A stretch of DNA of 64,000 nucleotides, taken from contig NC_039513.1 of assembly GCF_003672135.1 (NCBI RefSeq), forward strand, positions 10,912,833 to 10,976,832, in the 5' to 3' direction. The position numbers and the translations under genes are program-made. Of this stretch, positions 50,401-59,402 are shown in pieces (position 1 is the stretch's first letter; each line of letters begins with the position of its first letter). Under the pieces are notes generated by a model. It worked only from the letters and a program-made list of their open reading frames with translations. It had not been told where the DNA came from and did not search any database. The DNA comes from Ooceraea biroi (Eukaryota > Arthropoda > Insecta > Hymenoptera > Formicidae).

Positions 50401-53400
50401 ATGTCATGATAATAAACTTGCAAAATCGGAATACATCCGGGAATCATTCTTCGAGAGCCTCGGTTTCTCAAACTTTCGAAAATTGCGAAAAAATTAGAAA
50501 TTATGAGAAAATTTATCCCGATCGGAATGTCAGAAACATAATAAATATGACATTAAATTATGATAATATATATTTGAGCATCTTTTTATAGAAGCTTACT
50601 CAACTTTGCACAACAGACGGGGATTCGTACTCTTCTCGCATCTCGTATTTTCCACCAGCACAAATAAACCTCCCGCGAACTCACGTCACTTTTTTAAGGG
50701 TGTTCGAGGGATTCGGCACTCTCGAAAGTTTTCGCGAACAGTCAAACCGGGAGAGCTTTCAGCATCCCGCAAATGTTATCTTCGTGTTGCAGACTGGGTT
50801 GAGGAGGCGGTCGCCAAGGCGGAGATCCTGCGGCTAATCTACCAGGGTCGTTTCCTGCACAGCAATGTCACACTCGGTGCTCTTGGGCTTCCCTTCGGAA
50901 AAACCACGGTGATGCATCTGGTGCCGCGGGAGAATCTTCCGGAGCCTAATTCCCAAGGTGAATTCGCGAGACGCGACCCTTTCTTACCTCTTTTGCGAGA
51001 ACGCTTACGGAAACTTTTTGCATCGCATCCTCGTCCTCTCTCTCTCCTTCCTTGCGTCCTGCGCTCTTCCGTTTTCTCGTTACGAGACGAGTACTCGAAA
51101 TTTTTCTTTTTCCATGTTTTCCTGCAAAATTCCATTCATAGGAAATCGTAATTAAATTATCGCAGCTGACAAAATTGGAAATATCGCGGAATACTTGCTT
51201 TTTCTGTGTTATTAATCTCCATCCGCGCACGGTAGGTGAATACGACCTATCATAAAACTTAATTACCCGATAAAAAGTATTAAAAGCTATTGGAATTAAA
51301 GATCAAACTGAAATATTACTTGGCATAACCAAAAGTTATTGCTACTTCGTTCCCCACTTTACTGCCTGAAATTACGGGTAATTAATGTCATCTTTTAAAA
51401 TAAATTTCTATATCTTCAGATTGCCATAAAAATTAAAAGTATTTTTTTTAATGGATATAAAATAAAACCGTTGCCACGTATACGTAATATTTTTACATAG
51501 CATAGTTCTTCTAAAGGAAAATAGATTATCTACAGCCAGGGGTTAATTCCCTGCAACCCGTATAGGAACACGTTGCGTACACTCGGCCGCACTTTTATTA
51601 ATATCCGGTTAGATCTCCGCTCATTATCGTTTTTTTTTATAAATCTGTTTACCCGACGGCCTAAACTGAAAATCTATCGCATCAGTAACACACAACTCGC
51701 GCTCGCGATAATTATTACGATAAAATCTCATTACAACCAGCTGCCGCCACCGCCGCCGCCACCACCGCGGATCTCCAAATTCAATTTGTTCTACCAAAAG
51801 TTCATTATATCAAGCCGCGTGTTAGACGCGGAGATTCAATCACACTTTGTTACAGCGAAAATGTCGCGTTCCATCGGTGCTCATTGTAACGGAATTACAT
51901 CGATTAGCCATATCCTCTCGCCGTTTGACGGCAATTATTTATACACAGTATCGCCGCTAAATATATTGGCTAAATATATTCACCGGAAAGCCCGTGTCGA
52001 TTTTTGGAGCAAACTTCAAACCTTTGTGTCAAGAATTAAATAAAAAAAGTATCGGCATGGAGAGACTTTTCGCGAACTTTCAAGCCAATATATTTTGAGA
52101 GCGGATCGCTCGGCGAATTTTCTCGGCGAGTGGCGCTGTTATCCGTCGTTATAATTTCATCGTTATTCATCGAGACACAAGAACAGACATTTTTCGCAAA
52201 CGACTTTCCATATCGCACGGCGCAGCAACAACAAATTGCTCGTATGCATCGCTATATATCGATTTAACGCTCGCGCCGCGCGAACGGACAGCCCGACCAT
52301 AATCATTCGTCGGTGATCAGAGATGATCGCTGCACGAGCCGCGTGCGATCGTCAACGGTTTATTTCTCATTGCGTAATCCCGTCATTACCAGCTCACTCG
52401 CGCTCGCGATCCGTATAATCAGCAACACTGTAAAATGCACATTTCACGTCGCGCGACTCGTCGCATTTCCCTTTGCATTTCTCCGCCGCTTCCGGCGGGC
52501 GTGCTTCCGCTCCCGCGGCTGCATTGTAATCGCGAGACGTGGCTATTAAATCAGACGGGGCTGATACAATAGCTGATGAAATTGATGAGAATACCCGACA
52601 GCTCGTTCTCGCTCTCTCTCTCGTCCCGTGGGCACGTCGCGACGTCAACTTTAGCGCGGGGACACCCGTTCACTGCTAATTATTAATCGATGAGACGGCA
52701 AGTGTGACGGATAAAACGCGGGCAGGTGGTTCGTAATCGGCTTTGATCGCCGGAGAAGATAATTGTCGAGGTGCGACGCATTGTGTAACTTCTTGCACCG
52801 CGTTGCAACTTCGCAACGACCAGGTTTCCTCCTTTCTAAATTGCCCTCTTCAGGTGACCCGTGTGCGTTAGCTGTGCGATCTGCCGCGCGGCATTCAACA
52901 ATTTATCCTGCAATGTGCAGGAATTATTTATTGGCGGATTGACCGGAAAGTCCGTGCCGACCCTTTTAGTGAAATTCACAAACGTAAGACTGCATTAAGA
53001 ATGAATGCAAAGCTTTGCGTCACCGGAAGCTGCGTGCGAATTTTTTTGTCACGGTTCAGATGCGAAACTTTGTATTAATTCTTGACGTAGAGTTTTGCAT
53101 TTGTAAATTTTGCTAAGGATCGTGGGTTTTCCCTCCGATCTCCCCCCGATAGTCTAGTCTTGAATCATGAAATTGCATTGCTAGATTCAGTACAGATCAA
53201 TGATTTGTCGGGTGGACCGTTGTCCGATCGATTAACAATTAAGTCTCGGCGGTGGCTACCTCTCTGTTTATTGTTTTTAGGCATTCTACCTAACGGTGAG
53301 TATATGTACATCCTGCCCGACGATCCCGAAATCCATGACTTGAGCTAATCGTCTCCCATCCTCGTGCCAACGTGAGTCCCAGTCATCCTAATTCTCCGTC

Positions 53401-53982
53401 GCATACTCCTCGCATCTCACCGTCACACGTCGCCGTAACGGCGAATAAATATTAACGCGAAGCGAGAAATAACATACACGTGACCCATCGTTCAGATAAA
53501 AATTCAATAACGCCGTATGACCTGAAGTTTAAGTGGGGTCCGGCAGAAAAGTGTCATTCACAGCATCCCGCGGAGGGATCCATAGAGACCCCAATATTTT
53601 TTCTTTTTTACGAGCATCCGCCGGTCAAAAGTGTCTCGATTTATAATATATTGTATATACATTGCAAACTGCTATCTCCAAAATTTAAAGAAACATTCCT
53701 CTTCAATTATTAATACAGTTTTATTACATAATAATTCTATGGAAATGCTAAAATTAGCTGCTCAGAATTTACCCGACTTTTAAATCTTTTATGGTAATTT
53801 GATTGCAACTGTTGAGACATGTGACATTAATTTTAAGATGTAACAATGATACTAACAATAATAATGATGCCGTCAAAATAAAAAAAATATATATACATGT
53901 GTGCATTTCTATTGCAGATCAGAGGCAAAAGAGTAAAGGCGGTGGTAGTAGTTGCTGCTCGGCTTCCTGCTGCATACTCTAA
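23427..53982 (+). CDS. UBL3: Ubiquitin-like protein 3 (UBL3, membrane-anchored ubiquitin-fold protein)
   Basis: UBL3 is a prenylated ubiquitin-fold protein at the plasma membrane that modifies proteins for sorting into small extracellular vesicles. Exons: 23427-23459, 50156-50264, 50793-50957 and 53918-53982; phases 0, 1 and 1 agree and give 123 aa. Exon 1 encodes only MTTVRTIPSDK. The ubiquitin fold follows (about residues 12-100), with the highly conserved INLRLILVSGKTKEFLFSPS and ILRLIYQGRFLHSNVTLGAL. The tail is PNSQDQRQKSKGGGSS, then a Cys-rich end CCSASCCIL. The last four residues CCIL are a CAAX box; X = Leu predicts geranylgeranylation, with neighbouring Cys as acylation candidates. 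There is no C-terminal Gly-Gly, as usual for this family. An upstream open frame in phase from 23280 begins at GTG, not ATG, so the ATG at 23427 is chosen. The first intron is 26.7 kb and holds several transposons. A possible alternative exon lies at 53281. Confidence 0.97.
23460..25664. other. UBL3 intron 1, proximal part
   Basis: Pyrimidine-rich just after the donor, then GC-rich low-complexity sequence. A 12-bp unit CACGAAAAAACG is repeated three times plus a partial copy at about 24287-24330, and a TCATCG-rich run lies near 24540-24580. No gene is supported; the long open frames reflect composition bias. Confidence 0.65.
25667..26817 (+). mobile_element. Degenerate mariner transposon
   Basis: A 1.15-kb Tc1/mariner element flanked on both sides by TA (25665-25666 and 26818-26819), the expected target duplication. 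The terminal inverted repeats start GTTTTGAGGGTTTT at both ends and diverge after about 15 bases. It encodes a broken transposase. The element is shorter than a typical 1.3-kb mariner, in line with the internal deletions seen in the gene. Confidence 0.93.
25822..26757 (+). pseudogene. Mariner transposase pseudogene (DD34D family)
   Basis: The ATG at 25822 opens a mariner-type N-terminus (LVETYGDSAPSI), but roughly 20 residues between that and DKERSGQPRK are missing compared with intact mariner transposases. The HTH region is recognisable (LARALNVDRTTVTKHL). A frameshift near 26170 moves to the frame with IVTGDEKCIYFDNPKRRKSW, which holds the first catalytic Asp. A TGA follows near 26312, then another frame with RDNARPDV (second catalytic Asp; the usual His after Pro is Asp). 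The block with the third catalytic Asp (normally SPDLAPSDYHLF-like) is lost by deletion near 26550-26590. Remnants of the C-terminus (DNLEEVRKFVDEW, LLPERWETVIEN) follow with further stops. It is non-functional. Confidence 0.93.
26820..35597. other. UBL3 intron 1, noncoding
   Basis: No exon or RNA gene is supported. It contains a GA-rich run at 27589-27627, a perfect 20-bp palindrome at 31433-31452 and three 10-bp direct repeats (GACGATACAC) at 32001-32030. The open frames scattered here have no recognisable motifs and are typical of CpG-rich noncoding hymenopteran DNA. Confidence 0.65.
35598..35624. repeat. (GA)n microsatellite
   Basis: About 13 GA units in the UBL3 first intron. Confidence 0.95.
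35625..42590. other. UBL3 intron 1, noncoding
   Basis: Nothing gene-like is supported. Low-complexity features include a GA run joined to a G run and a further GA stretch at 38058-38100, and a pyrimidine-rich zone around 39470-39560. Confidence 0.65.
38058..38100. repeat. (GA)n / G-run low-complexity tract
   Basis: GA units followed by about ten G and then more GA-rich sequence. Confidence 0.9.
42591..42760. repeat. Palindromic interspersed repeat, copy A
   Basis: The 170-bp unit begins GTTGACC and ends GGTCAAC. Beyond these perfect 7-bp ends the two halves are imperfect inverted repeats, sharing blocks such as the ACTCTGCA/ACTGCAT region and AATTAATACAAAG near the centre. A diverged relative lies at 52937-53140. 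It looks like an old small MITE. No transposase is present and no target duplication was made out. Confidence 0.6.
42761..46976. other. UBL3 intron 1, noncoding
   Basis: No exon is supported. A C9 run joined to a (TC)n tract lies at 44438-44475. The overlapping long frames on both strands at 44520-45224 show no motif and are not taken as genes. Confidence 0.65.
44438..44475. repeat. C-run plus (TC)n microsatellite
   Basis: Nine C followed by about 14 TC units. Confidence 0.95.
46977..47325. mobile_element. Short inverted-repeat element (MITE), about 340 bp
   Basis: The left end GTCAGCTAAAAAGCTCGGTT and the reverse complement of the right end GTCAGCCGAAAAGTTCGGTT match over about 30 bases, continuing through CGATTTTCG on both sides. 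The inside has no coding capacity. TA dinucleotides sit near both ends, consistent with a Tc1/mariner-type target, but exact borders are not certain. Confidence 0.65.
47326..49317. other. UBL3 intron 1, noncoding
   Basis: No gene or element is supported. CpG-rich around 48400-49080. Confidence 0.65.
49318..49326. repeat. 9-bp target-site duplication, left
   Basis: TCGCACAAG, identical to 49932-49940 on the other side of the inverted-repeat element. Confidence 0.85.
49327..49931. mobile_element. Long-arm inverted-repeat transposon, MULE-like and non-autonomous
   Basis: A 605-bp element with terminal inverted repeats of about 144 bp (49327-49470 and 49788-49931). The arms differ at only about four positions: ACCTGTGTGAAGTTGGCC against ACCTATGTGAAGTTGGCC at the tips, one indel and two further substitutions. 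It is bounded by a perfect 9-bp direct repeat TCGCACAAG. Long arms together with a 9-bp duplication are typical of Mutator-like elements; hAT (8 bp) and Tc1/mariner (TA) do not fit. There is no transposase, so it must be mobilised in trans. The inside carries decayed partial copies of the arm motif and a shorter inverted repeat (about 49493-49513 against 49575-49597). The near-identical arms suggest recent insertion or arm homogenisation. Confidence 0.85.
49932..49940. repeat. 9-bp target-site duplication, right
   Basis: TCGCACAAG, partner of 49318-49326. Confidence 0.85.
50265..50792. other. UBL3 intron 2
   Basis: A 528-bp intron bounded by GTGAGT and a TTGCAG acceptor. Nothing else is recognised. 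Confidence 0.9.
50958..52936. other. UBL3 intron 3, first part
   Basis: No exon is supported. A CCGCCA-rich low-complexity run lies at about 51740-51769. Confidence 0.75.
52937..53140. repeat. Palindromic interspersed repeat, copy B
   Basis: The left half, starting ATTGACCGGAAAG, aligns with the reverse complement of the right half through shared blocks (AAATTCACAAACG against AAATTTACAAATG; AAGAATGAATGCAAAG against AAGAATTAATACAAAG). The left end shares TTGACCGGAAAG and TGCCGA with copy A at 42591. It lies in UBL3 intron 3 and ends about 140 bp upstream of the candidate alternative exon. Confidence 0.55.
53281..53346 (+). CDS. Candidate alternative UBL3 exon (microexon or CAAX-less terminal exon)
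   Basis: A strong acceptor (TTTATTGTTTTTAG) ends at 53280. In the phase left by UBL3 exon 3 the sequence reads GILPNGEYMYILPDDPEIHD, then Leu-Ser and TAA at 53344. Used as a terminal exon it would replace the Cys-rich CAAX tail with a soluble acidic one. Alternatively, a consensus donor GTGAGT at 53296 would make a 15-nt frame-neutral microexon (53281-53295), inserting GILPN before DQRQ. The canonical product without it matches known UBL3 proteins. Use of this exon is an inference from splice signals only. Confidence 0.35.
53347..53917. other. UBL3 intron 3, last part
   Basis: No coding signal is recognised up to the ATTGCAG acceptor at 53917. Confidence 0.8.
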
Positions 53983-54649
53983 GTCGCCCACCCTCCTACC
54001 CCGGTGGCCGTCGGTGTCGACTGGTGCTGGTGGATTTCTCGCGGATGAGCGTGCGGCATGGGCGAGCGCGGGCTCACCCGAGTGCTGAGCCATGGTTTCT
54101 AAGATTTCATGCTGATGTATGATCGTTAGTGGCTGAGCTCGTGAGCAGTGTAGCACGAGAGAAACGGATCATCGACGGGGAAGGAGAGAAAAGAACGAAA
54201 AGAGAGTAACGGTGCCGCTGAACGTCGAGGAGGCTACAACGGTGCGTTTCCAGAGTGCGGACAAGGCGTCGTCATCGTCATCGTTGCTGCATCGTTCGGG
54301 GATTTCGCTTCGATCGACATGCAGCAGCGTGCGCGTACGGCACGCGCACGCGAAGAGAATCCGCTCCGGGAAGGAAAGCGGACACGCGCGCTTCGTGACT
54401 ACGTGCCGAATCGCCAGTACGATGGTCAGTTCGCCGAGAGGTCGAGTTGCGCCGATAGCGATGGTTGACTAACTCCGACTAACGACGTTACTTGGGACGT
54501 TACAGCCCTCGTTGTGATGTACAGACGGACGTGAAAAGGATTTGATTAGCCGTTAATCTCGTTAACTGCTTTAACCAGGAATTTTGGTTTACGCTATACC
54601 CTGCCCCTTCTCGAGTTCACGATATATAATTTCAGCGTCGAGAAAGTAA

Positions 54650-54690
54650 AGAGAGAGAGAGTGAGAGAGAAAGAGAGAGAGAGAGAGAGC
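54650..54690. repeat. (GA)n microsatellite
   Basis: Interrupted GA units over about 40 bases, downstream of the UBL3 stop. Confidence 0.9.
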
Positions 54691-55094
54691 AAGAAAGAGG
54701 AGCATGATCGTTCGTAGCGTTAGTTAATTGACTTAACTGAATTTCGGTTAACTAGAGTTAATGTAATAAATCTAATTAACCGCGCGCTGGTTAACTAATT
54801 TTTAATATAGTAATTTACATTACTATAGCGTGCGTAGGTGGGATAACCGTAAGCGTAGTTAGCAGTCTTAATTAAATTTTCATTAGTGATACCGCGTTCT
54901 TCTCTCAGATTACGGCTGTACGGTCGTAATATCGAGGGAGAGAGACAGATTTAATTAACCGTAGATTCTTTAGTTAACACCTTTACCACCAGTTAACTTT
55001 CGATCGCGCGAGCGATCTCCCGCCCTCGATTCAACTTTTAAATCAACCCGATTCGATTCTCTGTCTATTTCCAGAAGCGTTTCACAAGAATTTC

Positions 55095-55112
55095 AGAGAG
55101 AGAGAGAGAGAG
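55095..55112. repeat. (GA)n microsatellite
   Basis: About nine GA units. Confidence 0.9.
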
Positions 55113-55493
55113 TTGAACGTCAGTTAGTTTTAACTATCCGTTCGGTTAATCACAATTAGCACCATTCGGTGTCGGTGCAACCAGCCTCGATCGGAGATCG
55201 AGGAAAACGGTCGGAAAAAGCGAACAATCACGCGCTCGCTGCGGACGTTCGTGATCTCGTTTCATTCGTTCGTTCGTTCGGCATAGAATCGCGCGTGCAA
55301 AAGACGAGTGGAATTTCCAGGGTGGTGATATACCGGGTGGCAATGGGCCACGTTGGTTCGAAGCGTGGACTACCCTGGAACGGCGCTACAATGCTTAAAA
55401 ACTCAACCACTATCCCAATACCGCAGCATTATAATAATTATGTAGACGGAATCGTGTGCGTGTATGCATAAAGTGTGGCTGCGTATTGCGTCA

Positions 55494-55514
55494 GAGCGAG
55501 AGAGAGAGAGAGAG
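55494..55514. repeat. (GA)n microsatellite
   Basis: GA units preceded by GAGCGAGA, downstream of UBL3. Confidence 0.9.
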
Positions 55515-56621
55515 AATGAATGGAAGAGCGCGAGAGAGAATAAAGTTTATGTTGTGATACGCAAGTAGCGAATACATGCGCATGCGAGTGTATGTATATA
55601 CATCGTGTTATTTTTATGTATAGACATACCCGACGTGCGTGCATGTACGTACGTATATATATATACAGGGTGTTTCTGGCCAAGTGGGCTTTCCGGGCGG
55701 CGATACCGCGTTCAGCGGTCAACAGAGAAAGGAGATCGTGTGCACGGGAAGAATCAACCAAGTGACGACGACGACGAGCGTGTTTGAGCGAGAGGCAGAC
55801 CAGTCATTTTACGATAAGTTTTAGCCGACATGATAAGGAATATAAAACGTGTTAAGACTGATACGAATACGGTGTCCGCTGGACTCGCGATATTTTCTTA
55901 AGTCATTCCGTATCGACCGCGTCACGCGGTACTTACCGTTGAACGGAAGCGCGGTTGGCCAGGGACTCCCTGCGTATACAGGATGTTGAGAGAGAGGAGA
56001 GCGCGCGCGAAGACGACGCGCCGTCGTACTCTTCGGGGATTTCATAGGTGGGTCTTTCCCCGGGAGGTCGATTCGAATCGGTCTTCGCGTCTCCAATTGA
56101 GAATTCTATTAACACGCTATAAATTTCTTAGAACGGGTCTATAGATATAAATCGAATTAAATTTTCAAAATGATCTCGAGCGAGTGTTCTTATAGATGGA
56201 TTTTTACCGTTCGCGATTTATTGTCCAGCTATGATTATTCTCGTCTGCTTGCACTCTCCAAGAGAACCGCACTCGTTAAAGATTCGTCAGAAATAGATCG
56301 AAGAGCGCTCTTACCTTGGCGAGCAATTCGGTCCAGGTGGAATTGAGATCAAACGAAGAATACGTTCGCGCGCGTTTCTTTCGCGCTCTCCTCTCTGGGC
56401 AACCTGCATATTATACTATTACTATTATCAAAGTCGCGCGTGCATTTCGGCGGTACGGCGTGCACGCGCGACGGTATGGGACACGTTGACGCGCAAGTTA
56501 AGCTCTCATACGAATATATAAATATATAGACGACTTTATTATCATGAATTTAAAAAAAAGAAGTAATATTATATATGACGCCACTTTGAGAGTTTAGTAT
56601 TCTGGAGTATAAGATTATGGA

Positions 56622-56668
56622 GAAGAGAGAGTAAGCGAGAGAGAGAGAGCGAGAGAGAGAGAGAGAAA
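56622..56668. repeat. (GA)n microsatellite with GC interruptions
   Basis: GA-rich tract interrupted by GC dinucleotides, extending in weaker form to about 56697. Confidence 0.9.
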
Positions 56669-58983
56669 GCGAGAACGAGAGCGAGAAAGAGAGAAGACAT
56701 TGGATCTCTAATGAGTAGTTATGATTAAATGAAAACTCAGATATATTTCCTGTTATATATATAATTCCTTCTTTCTGCCCCGTCGATCCCCAATCTATCC
56801 CGTCTCCCCTTTCCTTCCCGTATTATTCTATCTTCTCGTATCTCCCCCGCCCCTCCTCACTACTTCGTATACCCGTCCATGCGAATCTGTCGGGCCTAGA
56901 ACGTCGCTCTCGTTAGACCCAGGAATAATTCCACGCTACGGATTTACGTGCCCGTTTTCGAGTATCGATCGTAGTTAGATCCAATCAAACCGTTACGACA
57001 AATACGTTGTAGACGATTCTCCACACATGTGACCGACTACACATACTGACACATACAGGGCCGCGCGTGCACAGGCACGTAACGCTCTGACACATACACA
57101 CGCACACAAAATCTTGTACTCTACCGTAATCGTACTACTATAACTCTTACGAAATGCATAATCCTGTGTATATATATAATGCAATGTTCTTACTGTAGTT
57201 AAATCCACGAGTGGAGAAAATGAGGAAGAGGATAAGCCAGAAATTTGTGCGATCAAAAAGTTAAAAGGCAAAAAAAAGCGCAAGCGCAAGCTACGTTTAA
57301 TTTATTTCTTGTAATACACGAACACACACGTATACTCGCGAAGCGACCATGTTTGTATATTCCGAGATCGTTATTAGTACCTGCCTGACTCATAAACCTG
57401 TGCCATACCGGAATTCTTTTATCTCTTGCGCCCTCCTCCCTCGCTTTCCCTTCATCTTATCCTCCTCTCCTAATCCTGCTCCTTCCCGATCTCCCCTTGC
57501 TGCAATCGGCTTATAAATAACGTGCAGAGTTACTTTGTATTTCTTTGCAAACGCCCGAGATACGATCGAGGAGCGATCGAAATTGCGATTCGAGAAGTGG
57601 CGATTGAAATTCAGCGACGGCACCAGCGCAAACCATTGATAGATAGCGAAAAGTGTGTGGATGCTCTGTCGACCGTAACATATCAATACCGAGTGCGAAT
57701 TGCGACGACGGGGTCCAGATTAGAAATCGGCTAATCCCGTTGTCCCTTTCTACGGATTACAGTCCGACCAATAATTCGAGTGCAGGAGGAAAATTCAACC
57801 GAGACCGGGATTAGCGCTGATCGATGTCGCCGCAATTAAGCCTAAATGTTGCTCGTTGTCACTGATGCTGGTATAGTATCAATCAAAATGATTGAATCGA
57901 CTGTTGCTGAGAAAGAACATGGGTCGATTGTCTGATGCAAACGAATCGGGGAAAGCTCACTGAATCTGTACAGCATACATTAGTGCTAAAATATTCAAAC
58001 TGTGCTGTTACAAATTTAATAATTTCTCAAACAGTACGAAGGATTTAATAATGAATGAAAATTGTGTTTTTACTTTTAGAAGAATCTTTTTGTTTTTGCA
58101 AATGCATGCTTATTTGCAACAGTCGATTCTTTTTAAAACTTGTATGGTAAGGTATCTGGCAAGTGAAAACGGTAATAGAAAAGTAACAACATTTGTAGAC
58201 AAAGTAGCCGCGCGAGCGCGAATACGCTTCTGCCTCCTCAAATCTGGATGTTATTTATTTATAAAAACTATCGATCCTACATATATATATATTATAGTAG
58301 AGCGAGCGACGGCTATATTTTTAAACAAGTCACTATTTCTCTTGAAATTTTGCTGGCAAATATCAAGTTGAGAAATCAGACACATTTTTATTTATTAACA
58401 TTTCGCTCCAGATAAAATGAACGCATACTTTTCGTCGTGATTTATATTAAAACACAAGTTCGACAAATGTTGATAGATTTTATCAAGGACCTCCCGGAGT
58501 CTTGGTCACCATTGTTGTCTAGCGTTAGCGGTTTTATCCTTTACGCGCTACACTCCTCCCCCCCCCCCGAAACGAAGGACAATTTCACTGTAATCGCGGC
58601 AGGATAATGTTATCCCTATCTGTTTCCATCATTCATATCGCGAAACGATCCTATGATGAAGGTTCGATGACGAACACATTGTATATAATTGTGGGTTTAT
58701 GGGAATGGCTTGCACGATGCACTCATTACAACTTACTCATCGTTCTTTATTACGTTCGCCCTAGCGATGTCATCGGTTGTCTTAGGAGAGTATCCGCATA
58801 TATATATAGAGCGTTACCTTGATATAAGCGAATACCTTAAAGAATGTCATTACTTTTCGTCCCCATCCCACCACCCCTCACGATTCGTATTTTTATTGTA
58901 AGATCGTAAGATGTAGATTATCTATAAAATGCTGTTTATATAGGGAAACAAATTGTTTAGTTCGTAAGACTTTAAGATTTTGC

Positions 58984-59008
58984 GAGAGAGAGAGAGAGAG
59001 AGAGAGAA
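58984..59008. repeat. (GA)n microsatellite
   Basis: About 12 GA units. Confidence 0.9.
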
Positions 59009-59357
59009 TGAACGAAAGAGTGAGAGCGAGAGAAAGAAAGAGCAAAAAGCTACACATCACACCCGGTACGTTGTGGGCTTGCGGGAGGGATGCGCGGAGA
59101 ATGAAGAAGACTCTATTAGTCCTACCGTGAATGTACTATTAAAAAAAAACCAGATGTAATGAAGAGTTAAAAAGTATTCTTAAAGATCAGTTGCATTGTA
59201 TTCATTTCACGTGCAATTAAGCTGAGATTGCAAATAGGCCGCCGTTTTACGTCGTATTCACAACCATACATACACGTACACACACGCACACATACACGAT
59301 GTCTCTGTAGGAAAGAGAGAGGGAGAGAATGACAGAAAAAAAAGAGAAAGAGAGACC

Positions 59358-59402
59358 GCTCTCTCTCTCTCTCTCTCTCTCTCCCTCCCTCCCTCCCTCT
59401 CT
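59358..59402. repeat. (CT)n and (CCCT)n tract
   Basis: CT units followed by CCCT units, immediately after a purine-rich GA/AAAG stretch (59310-59355). The purine and pyrimidine halves are partly complementary. Confidence 0.9.
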
